DNA of 64,000 nt, taken from positions 30,409-94,408 of the forward strand of contig JADJUF010000046.1 of the NCBI GenBank assembly GCA_016717005.1, written 5' to 3'. The notes beneath the pieces were generated by a model. The model was not told the DNA's origin and did no database searches. It saw only the letters and a program-made list of their open reading frames with translations. The stretch comes from Myxococcales bacterium (GTDB taxonomy: Bacteria; Myxococcota_A; Polyangia; Haliangiales; Haliangiaceae). Positions 49,301 to 62,500 of the stretch are shown one piece after another. The first letter of the stretch is position 1. Every line of letters starts with the position of its first letter. The position numbers and the translations under genes were made by a program.

Positions 49301-52300
49301 GGTCGCCGCGACCTCGATCACCCGCGCGGCCGCGCCGGCGCCGTGGATCGTGATCGTCGCCGGCGCGCTCCCGTCGGCCTCCCACATCAGCGTCACGCTG
49401 GTGGGCGTCGCGCGCTGCAGGTACGGCCCGTTGACGAACCGATCGGCCCACGCCGACGGCGCCGCCGCCAGCACGCAAGCGAGGACGAGCGCGCGCCGCA
49501 CCCACCGATGCTACGCACCCGGGGCCGGCCGCGGCAAGTTTCGTGGCGCGCCGCCGATCGCCTCGGCGGATCACCCGGCCGCGGTCACCGGTAGTGCGTG
49601 CGGGCCATCAGCGCGACCAGATCCCGGGCCGACTCGCGCTGGTAGCCGTAGCGGGTCGTGAGCGTGGCCAGGGCGGTCTCGGCCCGGGCCCGGGCGTCGA
49701 CGGACAGGCCGGCGCCGTCGGCGGTCAAGAGCGACACCAGCTCGCCGACCCCGGCGCCGATCGTCTGCTTGTGCTTCGCGAAGTACGCGTCGCGCAGCTT
49801 CTTGACCAGATCGGCGAAGATCTCGGTCAGCACCGGCTTCTCGCCCTTGTGGTCGAGCGACCACGCGCCGATCTTGGCGATCAGCCCGCCGCGGAAGTCC
49901 TCGGGCTTGCCGGTCAGCGCGAGGGTCTCCTCGACCTCGGCCAGGAACGCCGGGTCGGGCTCCTCGAGCCGGCCGGTCGACGGGTTGCGCAGCTTCTCCT
50001 TGCGCAGCCAGTGGGTGACGTGGGCCAGGTAGCGCTCGAACACGCGCTGGTACTCGGCCTCCTCGACCATGCCCAGGGACGCGCGGACCTCGTCGTCGAC
50101 CCGGGCCAGCAGGCGCTCGCGGCACAGCTCGACGAAGCGCTTGTGGTCGTGGTAGCCGCCCGGCTGCACGTCCTGGCGCAGGAACTCGAACTGCGAGGTC
50201 TGCTTGGTCAGCTCGGTCAGCTCGTCGAGCACCGCCAGCGGCGACACGTAGCTGTAGCGTGGCGAGCCGGCGGCGTTGAGCAGCACCCCGTGGATCTCGC
50301 GCGGCGACGCGCCGATCTTGCCCTCGTAGTTGGGGTAGCCCTCGCTCTCGGTGTAGAGGTCGCGCAGGTGCGAGGTCAGCTCCTTGGCCGCGAGCCCCGA
50401 GATCCCGGCCGGGAGCGTGCCGTCGGCGTAGAGCTCGGCCTTCTCGAGCGGCCCCAGCTTGCCGATGGTCTCGGCCAGGCTCGACGGGAACCGCTCGACC
50501 TGGGGCCGGCGCATGCGGGTCAGCACCGCCCACAGCGCCGCGACGTACGCGGTGTGGGGCGCGACGTGGCGGCCGCCGGCGACCTCGCGCAGCTGGACCT
50601 CGTACAGCGCCGCCTCGTGGCCGTAGTGCAGGATGTAGGGCACGCGCACCAGCTCGAGCCGGCCGCGGAAGCTCGCGAAGTCGGGGATCTCCTTGAAGGC
50701 GTTGAGGTGGATGTCGTTGGTCGAGCCGACGAACACCAGATCGAGGAACAGGATCGCGTTGGCGAGCGACACCGCGCCGCGCTCGACCGCGGTCAGCAGG
50801 TACTTCCACGCCTCGAGCGGGCGCTTGAGCAGGTCGTCGAACTCGAGCAGGCCGCGGTTGGCGTCGACGATCTCGCCGCCATACTCGAAGAGCGACACGC
50901 TCTGCAGCGACGGCGGCAGCGCGGCCAGCGAGCGATCGGCGGTGACCTGGCGCTCGCTGGCGTCGACCGACATCTGCGGCTCGACCGTGACGTAGCTCGA
51001 GCGGTAGCGGTGCGACACGTAGAAGCGCTCGATCGCGACGTGGCGCAGCACCTTGGTGTAGTCGCCGTGGTAGCTGGCCAGGAGCGCCTCGTAGATGGCG
51101 CGGTTCTTGGGCGACAGCTGGCCGAAGCGCAGGTAGTCGGCGAGCTGCAGGCCGGGCGCGGCGGCGCCGGCCTCGGCCAGGATCGCGGCGCGGTGCTCGC
51201 GCGGGACCAGCAAGAGCGGGTGATCGCGCAGCTCGTCGACCAGGCGCGCGTCGACGGCCTCGTCGGGCAGAAACGCGTAGGTGTCGGCCGCGCCGGCGGC
51301 GTCCGAGGCGGTGGCGCCGCCGAAGCCGAGGCCGCTCTTGCCGCTCTTGCCCGACGGGAACACCCACGAGAACCGGTAGCAGGCGCCGTCGTCGAGCGTC
51401 GAGTAGTCCTCGAGCGCGCGGCCGACGCACCGGATCAGCGTCGACTTGGCCGAGCCGTTGGGCCCGTGCAGCAGGATCAGCCGGGTCGGCGCGCCGTCGC
51501 GCACGAACCCCGACAGCGCCCGGTACATGTGGCCCTGGGCGGCCTCCTGGCCGATCAGCCGGCCCTCGCCGTGGGCCCACGGCGCATCGAACAGGCGCCA
51601 GCGCGTGACCTCGCCCCACGGGTACCGGACGGTCTCGGTGCCGTAGTGATCGAAGCACGCGACCAGGTACTGCGCCGCGCTGCGCAGCTGGCTCGCCGGC
51701 TGGGCCAGCACCAGCTCGACGTAGTCGGCGAACGACATCATCCGCCGCGTGCTCGCGAACTGCCCGCGGATCGCGTCGCCCAGGTCGGCCAGTCGGGTCT
51801 TGATCGTCGACGATGGCATCGGCGCGAGGTTACCGCGCCGGCGTGGTCACTGGGCCTTGAGCGACAGCGCGATCGTCTGCTTCTTCGGGTTGCAGGTCGA
51901 GTCGGTGCACACCGCGAACTTGAGCGTGCCCGGGATCGAATAGTCGCCGGCCGCGGCCGGCGTGAGCTTGATCGAGAACGCCAGCTGGGTGTCGTCGAAC
52001 GCCTCGGCGTCGGCCGGCTCGAGGACGGCCTTGGCCGAGCTGACGCCGGCCGGCAGCTCGAGCGACAGCTTGGTCGGGTAGTCCTTGTTCATGTGGAAGC
52101 CCTTGCCGGGCCGGACCACCACCCGCGCGACCGTCTCGGCGCCGGCCGCGCCGCTGACCGCGCTGGTCTCGACCTGGTACTGGTCGTCGGGGCCCCGCCG
52201 GGGCGGCGGTGCCGCGGGCGCCCTCGCCCGGCGCCGCGCCGACCGTGGCCCCGGGGCCGCCGGTCGCGGGCTCGCGCACCGGGGCCGCGCTGCCGGTGTT

Positions 52301-53455
52301 CTTCGACGAGCTCGACTTGCTGCAGTTGATGGCGAACGCGGCGAGGGCCACCGCAGGGATCAGGGCGAGGGGCGCGGCACGACGCATGCGGCGCACTATA
52401 GCAGCCACGGCTCGGGGCGCTCGCCCGGGGTGGGCCCGAGGCGCACACCGCCGACGACGATCCCGCGAACCTCGGCCCCGGTTCTTTGTCGCACCGCCCG
52501 GGTCCGCTACCATGGGTCCGAAGGTGCGCAGAGCCCAACAGCTCGGCCGGTACCACCTGCTCGATCGCATCGCGTTCGGCGGGATGGCGGAGATCTACCG
52601 GGCCAAGACCTTCGACGCCAACGGCCACGCCCACCTGGTCGCGGTCAAGCGCGTGCTCGCGCACCTGGCCGAGGACGACGACTTCATCCAGATGCTCGTC
52701 GACGAGGCCAAGATCGCCTCGGTGCTGCGCCACGCGTCGATCGCGCGGGTCTACGAGTTCGCGCGGGCCCAGGGCGAGTACTTCATCGCGATGGAGCACG
52801 TCGACGGCAAGGACACGCGCACGATCCTCGAGCGCTGCCGACAGAAGAAGAAGCCGATGCCGCCCGAGCACGCGGCCTACGTCGCGGCCGAGGTCGCCTC
52901 GGCGCTGCACGCCGCGCACACCGCGGTCGACGCGCGCCGGCGGCCGCTGCGGATCGTCCACCGCGACGTGTCGCCGTCGAACATCATCATCGCGTACACC
53001 GGCGAGGTGAAGCTGTGCGACTTCGGCATCGCCAAGGCGACGTTGTCGAAGGTCAACACCAAGACCGGGGTCATCAAGGGCAAGGTCAAGTACATGAGCC
53101 CCGAGCAGGCGCTCGGGCGCAAGCTCGACCACCGCTCCGACATCTTCAGCCTGGGCGCGTGCCTGTACGAGATGCTGACCCGGGTGCCGCCGTTCACCGC
53201 GTCCAACGAGATGGACCTGCTGATCAAGGTCCGCGACGCCAAGTACCGGCCGGTGTCGGAGCTGGTGCCGTCGACGCCGCCCGAGATCGAGGCCATCGCC
53301 GATCGGTGCCTCACGCGCTCGCGGGCCCAGCGCTACCAGACCGCGGGCGAGGTCGAGGCCGACCTGCGCGCGTTCCTGCGCCGGTACGTGCCGACCTACT
53401 CGCGCAGCCACCTGGGCCGGTACGTGCGCAAGGCGTTCGCGGCCGAGATCGAGCG

Positions 53456-53487
<32 letters not shown>

Positions 53488-56400
53488 CCGACGAGGTGTC
53501 CGACGACGTCGGCGAGAACCTGATCGCCGAGGACCGGGCCCAGAGCGAGGCCGAGTTCGCGTCGGTCGCCGTGCCGTTCCAGCCGCGCCCGACCGCGACC
53601 CACCAGGCGGTGGCCGAGGCCGACGACTTCGCCGACGGCGAGAGCCACACCACCGTGCCGCGCGCCGACGGCGAGGCGCTGCGGATCGCGACCGACGTGC
53701 CCGACGTCCACGGCGCCCAGACCATGATCCTCGATCCCGGGCGCCGGCCCCGGCGGACCGGCCCGCCGCCGTCGCCGACCGGGCGCCCCGGCCGGACCGG
53801 CCCGCCACCGGTGCCGCCGCCGCGGGCGCGCCCGTCGACCTCGGCGCCGGCGCGGGGCGTGGACTGGGACGACGAGCTCCACCGCGAGGAGACGATGATC
53901 CTCGACCGCGCGCGCCTGCGCCGACCGTGACGCCGTCGGTCACTCGAGCGTGAGCTCGACCCCGCCGCGCTCGTCGCCGGGCCGCAGCTCGAGCGCGACC
54001 GCGCGGCTGGCGCCGCCCTTGGTCGCCGTGACCGAGACCGCGCCGGTCGGCACGTCGCGCAGGCGGAACTCGCCGAGGCTGTCGGTCGAGACCGTCAGCT
54101 CGTCGTCGCCGCGGCGCGCGGTGATCCGGGCGCCGGCCACGCGATCGCCGACGCGGTCGCGGACGACGCCGCTGACCGTCGCGCCGCGCTCGAGCTCGAG
54201 CCGGAGATCCGGCGCGGTGATCTGCCCGGCGCGATCGCCGGCCGCGACCGCCGCCGCCAGGGTCCGCGCGACGTAGCCCGGCGTCCGCACCGCCAGCTTC
54301 CACGGTCCCGGCGCGATCGGCCCCAGGCGCGCGCGCCCGCCGCTGTCGGTGACGAGGTCGCGCCGGGCCCCGGCCGGTCCGGTCGCCAGGACCGGCAGCC
54401 CCGGCAGGCTCGCGCCGGTGTGGTGATCGAAGACCAGGAGCTCGAGCCCGCCGCCGAACGAGAGCGTCAGCCGGACCGCGTCGCCGGTGGCGACGGTGAA
54501 GCGCTGCGGCGGGTAGTCGCCGTGCTCGACCCGGACCGCGAGCGCCCCGGCCGGCAGCATGGCCAGGCGGAAGCGGCCCCCGGGGCCGGCGATCGTCGCC
54601 CGCCCGTCGGCGGCGCCGCCGTCGATCACCACCCGCGCGCCGAGCACCGGCAGCCCGCTGGGATCCTCGACCGTGCCCTCGAGCTCGGCGTCCGCGACGA
54701 CGAGCGTGACGTCGTAGGCGCGCTCCGCCGCGGGGTCGACGCCGGGCGGGACCTTGCGCAGATCGAGGACCCCGGCGAAGTCGCCGTGGCCCCAGGCCCG
54801 GGCCGCGACCGCGACCGCGCCGGCCAGCGGCCCGACCCGGTAGCGCCCGTCAGCGTCGGTCGCGGCCTCGACCACGCCGCGAGCGCCGGTCGCGTCGGCC
54901 GGGGTGAACCGCACGATCGCCCCGGCCACCGGCGTCCCGCGCTGATCGGTCACGCGGCCCGCGACCATGACGCCGCGCTCGAGCACCAGCTCGACGCCGG
55001 CGACGACCTGGCCGAGCGCGAAGGTCGTGACCGGGCCGCGCGCGGTCGCGTAGCCGGTCGCGTCGGCGACCAGCGTGAAGCTGCCGGCCGGGATGCCGGT
55101 CAGGCGGAAGCGGCCGTCGGCGCCGGTGGTCCAGGTCGGCACGTAGGCCGGGTCGACCGGGATCGGCGCCACGGCCGTCGACGGATCGACCGACGGATCG
55201 ACGTCGGTCAGGATCGACACGGTCGTGCGCGCGGCGCCCGGCGGCGGCGCGAACGGGATCGGCCCCAGCATGACGCCCAGCTCGCCCCGGGGCAGGAACC
55301 GGGCGTCGCCGCCGATCGGCACGTCGCCCGACGCCGCGGGCCGCAGCGCCAGGCCCAGCGCCCGGCGCAGGTGCTCGTCGAGGGCGACCGCGCTGATCTC
55401 GACGCCGCCGGCGCCGCGGCCGATCGCGCTGACCACCGCGCCCGCGACCGGCGCGCCGGCCGCGTCGACGACGACGCCCTCGGCCACGCCGCCCGGCACC
55501 AGCTCGATCACCACGTCGCCGCGGCCGGCGGTGAAGTCGATCGTGCCGCCCATGATCCACCCCGGCGCCCACGCCGACGCGGTCCAGCGCCCCGGCGGGA
55601 TGCCCTCGGCCTCGAACCCGCCGTAGGGATCGGTGCGGACGTGGCGCCGCGCCTCGTCGCCGGTCTCGGCGGTGATCGTCACCGCGGCCGCGACGCCGCC
55701 GCCGGTCTGGCGATCGATCACCCGTCCGCGCACCGTCGCGGCCGGCTCGAGCGCCAGCGCCACGTCGGCGAACGGCCCGCGCCCGAGCCGCGGCACGCGC
55801 ACCGCCCGCGCCGCGCGATCGCCACGCCAGGCCCAGACCCGGTAGCTGCCCTCGGGCAGCCCGTCGAACGCGAACCGCCCGTCGGCGCCGGAGGTCGCGG
55901 TGCGGCTGCCGAACAGCGTGTCGCTGTCGATCGCGACCGTGGCGCCCTCGACCGCCTGACCGCCGTCGGTGACCGCGCCGGCCAGCGCCACCCGGCGCGC
56001 GACCACGAACCGCATCACGTCGGCCGGCACCGGCACGTAGCGCACCTCGGCCGAGAAGATCGCCTCGCCCTCGAGCATGACGCGGTACCGGCCCGGCACC
56101 ACGCCCTCGAGCTCGAAGTGCCCGTCGGGCCCGGTGATCGCCACGACCGCCAGCGCCACGGCCGGCGCCGGGGCGGCGGCGGTGCCGGCGTCGCCGACGC
56201 CGCAACCGCCGACTCGACCACCGCGGTCACCGCGACCTCGCCGACCGGCAGCCCCGCGCCGTCGACCACGAGGCCGACCAGCCGCTCGTCGCCCGGTCCC
56301 TTGACCGGCGCCGGCAAGCTCGGCCGATCGCGCGGCAACAGCGGCCCCGGCCCCGGCCCGGCGCTGGCGCCACCAGCGCCGGCCCGAGCGCCCAGCCCGC

Positions 56401-56500
56401 CCGCCCGCGAAACGCCCGCCCGCCGAACACGACCGCGACCACCGTCACGCCCGCGATCGCCGCCAGCGCGATCGCCCGGCGCCTCGAGCCGAAGCTGGAA

Positions 56501-56546
<46 letters not shown>

Positions 56547-59500
56547 TGTCGGAGCCGGAGCCGGAGTCGGAGCCGGTGTCGGAGCCGGAGCCGGAGCCGG
56601 TGTCGGAGCCGGAGCCGGCCCCGGAGTCGGAGCCGGAGTCGGCCCCGGTGTCGGCTTCGACCCCGGCGGTCCTCGCCCCGGCGTCGGCCCCCGCCCCGAT
56701 CTCAGCCCCGGCGTCGGCCTCGCCCTCGCCGGCCGGCGCCTCGCCCCCGCCGGCCGGCGCCTCGTCCGCGCTGTCCGGTCCGGGCTCGCTCGCTTGCGCC
56801 ATCGCGCTGTCATCCTCGCATTGCCGACCGGTCCGTGCACGCGCTGGCGAGATCGCGGTAGGATCGACGTCCATGTCGGTCGGTCTGTTCGATCACGCGG
56901 GCGAGGTGCGGACGACCTCGACCATCACGATGGTCGAGGACGTGCTCATCACGCTCGGCCACTTCCTGAACGACTGCCGTGACCCGACCCCGGCCACGCT
57001 GGCCGCCTGGCGGGTCCGCCACGGCTCGGCGACCGTCGAGATCCAGCTGTTGCCGCGCGGCGACGGCAGCCACCTGCGGGTCGCGTCCGCGGTGGTCCAC
57101 GCCGGCCCCGCCACCGATCGCGCGTCGCTGTGGCAGGAGCTGCTCAGCCGCAACGCCGACCTGTGCGGGGTCGCGTTCGCGATCCGCGGCGACCAGGTGC
57201 TGCTGGTCGCCGAGCGCTCGACGCTGGATCTCGATCGGACCGAGGTCCACGACATGATCCAGCGCACGGCCACCCTGGCCGACCTTGTCGACGACGACCT
57301 GGCCAGCCGCCACGGCGCGCACCTCGGCGCCCCGGCCTGAGCCCCTCCCCGGCTACTTGACGTCGCGGCCGCGCGGGCCTTCGTCGATGGCGAAGCCGGT
57401 GCAGACGTTGGGGCACAACGTCACCTCCTTGACCTCGCGCACCAGCTTGCCGCTCGAGCCGAAAAGCTTGGCGTCCTGGATCACGACGAACTCGACCGGG
57501 CCCGACGACGGCTGACACGAGGCCAGCATGCCGACGATCTTGGCGCCGGTGTCGTACTCGAGCGCGATGCGATGGCTGATCAGATCGTGGATCTTCGAGT
57601 AGTCGGGCATGACGCGGCGACGTATACCACGACCGCGATGGCGACCGCTCCGACCGAGCTCCTGCTGGTGCGACACGGCGAGGCCGACTCCAACCGCGAC
57701 GGTCGGTTCGGCGGCTGGAGCCCGGTGCCGCTGACCGACCGCGGCCGGCGCCAGGCCGTGGCCGCCGCGGCCGAGCTGCGCGACCGCCGCCCGACCGCGG
57801 TCATCACCAGCGACGTCGTGCGCGCGGTCCAGACCGCCGAGCCGATCGCCCGGGAGCTGCGCGTGACGCCCCGGCTCGAGCCGGGGCTGCGCGAGCGGTC
57901 GCTGGGCGTGTTCGACGGGCTGGCGTTCACCGAGGCCGAGGCCCGGTTCCCCGAGCTGTGGCGGCGGCTGATCGCGCGCGACCCCGACGCGGTGCCCGAC
58001 GGCGGCGAGACCGCGGCCGGGGTGTTCGCCCGGGTCAGCGCGGCGATCGCGCGCATCTGCGCCGACCACGCCGGCGAGCGGGTCGTGGTCGTGAGCCACG
58101 GCCTGGCCCTGTTCCACGCCTTCAGCTACGTGTGCGGCCTGGGCGTGCCCAACCGCGACGCGTCGGTGTTCGTGCTGGTCGACAACGCGTCGATCACCCA
58201 CGTCGAGCACCGCGTCGGCGATCGCTGGCGCATCATCACGCTCAACGACACCGCCCACCTGCGCGGCCTCGAGTAGCCCGCCGGCCGGTCGCGCACCGGT
58301 CGCGCGCGCGGGGCGTCTCGCGTCGCGGTGGGGCCCAATTTCTGCCGACGGCAGTGACCCGATCCAGTCAGGTGATCGCGGCCTGGCCACTTTCGGCCAG
58401 TCGACGCTGGAACCGCGCTCGCCCGACCGCTCGATGATGGCTCCGCGCGGACCGGTCGCGATCACGGCCCAGGCGTGGTCCGGTACTTGACCGGCTTGGC
58501 GGCGACGCGGACGGTGGTCTGGTTGGCCGCGTCGGTGACGGTGCCGCGGAGGCAGAAGTAGCCGCGCGCTGGCGCGGTCCAGGCCAGCGTGCCGGCGGTC
58601 ACCGCCACCGGGAGATCGACCCAGCCGGTGACCCCGGCGTTGCAGACCGCGGTCGCGTCGGCCTGGGCGGCGATCTGGGCGTAGGCGATCGCGCCGGTGA
58701 CGGGCAGGCCCTCGGGGTCCGACGTCGTCCAGGCCAGGGTCACCTGCCCCGTGGTGGTGGTCGTGGTGATCGTGGTGTCGTTGGGCGTGAGCCAGGCGAA
58801 GGCGGGGGCGCCGTCGACGGGGCCGCTCCCGAACGGCGCCCCGCCGAGGATCCACTGCTCGACCTTGGCGCGATCCGCGGCCGCCGGCTGCGCGGCCGCC
58901 GCCGGCGGCGGCATGTTGGCCTGGGTGATCATGCGGGCGAACACCTGGCTGCGCATGTCGTACACGCCGAGGTCGCTGTTGAGCGGCGGCTCAGGATCGG
59001 CGGCGTCGTACTTGTCGAGGCGGAATGACTCCAGCGCCACGGTGCGGGCCGGCTGGCCGTGGCACGGCTTGCAGTAGGTCAGGAAGATCGGCTTGACGTC
59101 GGCCCAGGTCAGCGTCGTGTCGACCGGCGGCGGCGCGATCGTGAACGGCGCGTCGGACTCGTCGCTGCGCTGGTTCTGACCGTCGGTGACCGCGACCCGG
59201 ATCCGGTACGGGATGGGCTGCCCGGCGTCCTCGAACGGCACGCCGGCGGGATCCCAGGTGAACGTGGACACGCCGACCAGCCCGGTGGCGAGCGCGGCGG
59301 CGACGGTGCCGGTGCCGTCGGGGGCGACCCGGATCAGCGCGACGTCGATGGTCAACGTGTCGCCGGGATCGGGATCGGTCGCGGCCCAGGAGATCGGGAT
59401 CGCGCCGAGCACCGCCTCGCCGCCGTTGGGCGCGAGCACGCGCACGGTCGGCGCGGTGCCGAGCGCGCCGTGGTCGACCGGCAGCGACGGCGCCAGCGTG

Positions 59501-62500
59501 ATCCGGTGCTGGTTGGCGGCGGGATCGTCGGCGAAGCCGTCGTCGACCACCGCGAACACCTCGACCGCGTGGCCCGACGCCAGCTGCCCGGTGTCGACCG
59601 CCGCCGTCGCGAGGCCGCTGGGCAAGCCGTGCGCGACCAGCTGCTCGTCGCCGGTGACCAGATCGCGGACGCCGATCGCCACGAGCAGGCCGTCGCCGTC
59701 GGCGTCGTCGGCGCGCAGCCCGATGGTCAGCGCCTGATCGACCTGGGCCGGCAGCGGCTCGGTCAAGGTCGCGGTCGGATCCTGGTTGGCGCGCGTGCCC
59801 TTGACGGCGCCGGTCGCGGCCCAGGCCGCGAGCACGTCGCGCTGGCGCTCGGTCAGCTCGTAGGCCGGCGGCATGACCGGCGCCTCGCGGATCGCCGCCT
59901 GCGTGACGATGGCGTCGCGGTAGTCCCAGGCGTCGAGCGTCGCGTCGTCGAGGGCGACGTAGCGGTCGAGCCGGATGCCGATCAGCCGCGGATCCGAGGG
60001 CATGGGGCCGTGGCAGCGGCCGCAGTTGGCGAGCACGATCGGCTGGACGTCGGCGAACCAGGTCGGCGTCGTCGGCACGGGCTCGCCGCACGCACCGCCC
60101 CCGAGCGAGGTGACGACGAGGGCGAGGGCGAGACGAGGACGCGGCATGCGGGGCCTCACGGTAGGTAGTGGACCTGGACCAGGAGCTGCTCGGCCTGGGC
60201 GCCGCCGGCGATCGCCTGCAGCCGGCTCTGCGCCGAGAGCTCGACGTGCGCCCACGGCATGACGGTCACGCTCGGCGACAGCGCGACCCGTCCGGTCGAC
60301 GGCAGCTGGGCGTCGGGGAGGAAGGCCTCGGCCGCGAGCGTCGCGACCACGCCCCGGATCGGGCTCCAGGTGGGCCCAGCCCAGGCGACGGCGAACGGTC
60401 GCCCAGCGTCGGCCTCGGGGAACTGCTGCCAGCCGCCGTCGACCTCCGCCATGAGCAGCACCTTGGGCCCGGGCAACCAGTACTTGCCGGCGATCCCGAC
60501 GGCGATCGTGCGCTCGGTGACAGACGCGGTCGCGCGGGTCGAGCCGAGCGCGGCCCATCCGTCGCCCCGCCGCTCGAGCAGCGCCGCGACCCCGGCGGCG
60601 GAGGTCCGCGCCCACCCCAGCGGGTCGCTCACGAACGCCGTGGCGTGGACCTCGGTCGTGCCGCCGAGCCAGGCGCCGCCCACGCCGTAGGTCTCCTCGA
60701 ACAGGCCGTAGCCGAGGTGCCGACGCACGAACGCGGTGTGATCGGCCAGGCGCAGCCCGAAAGGCGCGGCGAACCGGCCGGCGCGCACCATCCACGCCCC
60801 CGACGTGGGCTGGTACGCGAGGTAGTGCTCGCGCGAGATCGCCGCCAGCCCGTGGAACCCGCCGGCCGCGTCGTCGGGGCGAGCGCTGGCCGATCGGGCC
60901 GCGGCGCGCGCGCCGAGGGTCGCGGTGATCGAGACGCCGGCCGTGGTGACGCGCGTGGCGAGCTCGAGTTGCATCGGGAAGATCGCCAGGCGCGCGCCCT
61001 CGGCGCCGCCATCCTCGACCAGCCCGGCCAGGCGGACATCGCCGCCGAGCGCCAGCCAGCCCGGGAGCGGCGCGCCGTGGAGCGCAGCGCCGTCGCCGCC
61101 CATCGCGAGCGTGTCGCCCAGCTCGCCGTGGCCCCAGTCGGTCAGCAGCCCGCCGCCAGCGGGCGCGAGGTGACACTCGCGGCAGCTGCCGGTGTCGCTC
61201 GCGAACTGGTAGTGCGGGTAGGCGCGGGCGCGCCCGGCCCCGACCGCGACGACCGCCGCGATCACGGCCAACCGGATCACGGCCCGGATCACGGCGCGGC
61301 TCCGTCGCGGATCCACCGCCGCACCAGCTCGAGTTCGCCCTCGGCCAGCGGCGCGTCGGGCGGCATCCGCGCGCGCTCGGCGCCGGTGAGGATCAACACG
61401 AGCGGGCTCCGCCGGTCGTCGCCCGGGAAGACGAACGGGCCGGCCGAGGTCGAGGTGCCGGCCAGGAGCGCCTGGTAGGCACCGTCGGCGTCGTCGAGCA
61501 CCAGCCCCGCGCGCGCCGCGAGGTCGCTGTGACAGGTCGAGGTCGCGCAGCGCGGCGAGATCGTCGAGGGGTACAGGTACGCCCAGGTCCCAGGTCGGTC
61601 GCTCGCGTCGACGCAGGCCGCCAGGACGACGAGGAACGCGGGGCCGAGACCGGTGACACGCTGGGCGAAGTTCACGCTCGGGAATACAGTCGCGCCTGGG
61701 CCAGCGTCAGTCGCTGCAATCGTCTCGTCAATCGCAAGGCGTCGCCTGGGTCGCGGACCGGAGGCCGCGCTCGGCGCCGTGCGGACGGAACCCGCCGCGG
61801 CGCCATGCGGGCCATGAGTGCGATCAGAGCACCGTGTCGAGCACGAGCTGGACGCCGGCGGACGGGATCGCCGCGTCGGCCTTGCCGGTGACGTCGCCGG
61901 GCTGCTTCGACATCGCGTCGGCGTCCTGGTCGTAGCGCACCGACACCACGACCGAGCCGGCGAAGCCGGTACGCCGCCGATCATGGCCCGGGCCTCGGTC
62001 GGCTAGAAGGTCATCGGCCAGGTCCCCGACGCCACCAGCTTGTCGACGGCGATCGGCGCGCCGACGCCCTGCCCGGTCGCTACGCGTCGCGGGTTCGGAC
62101 GCTGATGGTCAGCGCCGCCGGGACGTCTTGCCGCGCAGGTCGGCCGGCGCGTCGATCGACACCGGCCGAATCCTTGTTGGGGATCGAGCAGGCGCGGTGG
62201 ATCGGGCGCGGGCAGCCCCATCTGGGCGACGTCGACGCCGCCGCCGCCACCGCCGCCAAGAGTCACCCAGGGGCAACGCGCCCAGCACCGGCGTGAGGAT
62301 CGCCCATGCCGCCGCCACCAGCGGCGGCGCCCCCGGCACGCCCGCGCGAGGATCCGGTGCCGCCGGCGGCGGAGTGGCCGCCGCCGCCATCACACCGCCA
62401 CCGCCGAGCGGCCCAGCGGCGCCGCCGGCCGGCGCTGCCAGTCGGTCGCGGGCAGCAGCCTGTCGTTTCGGCTTCTTGTTGCCCCAGCCAACGGCCAGCG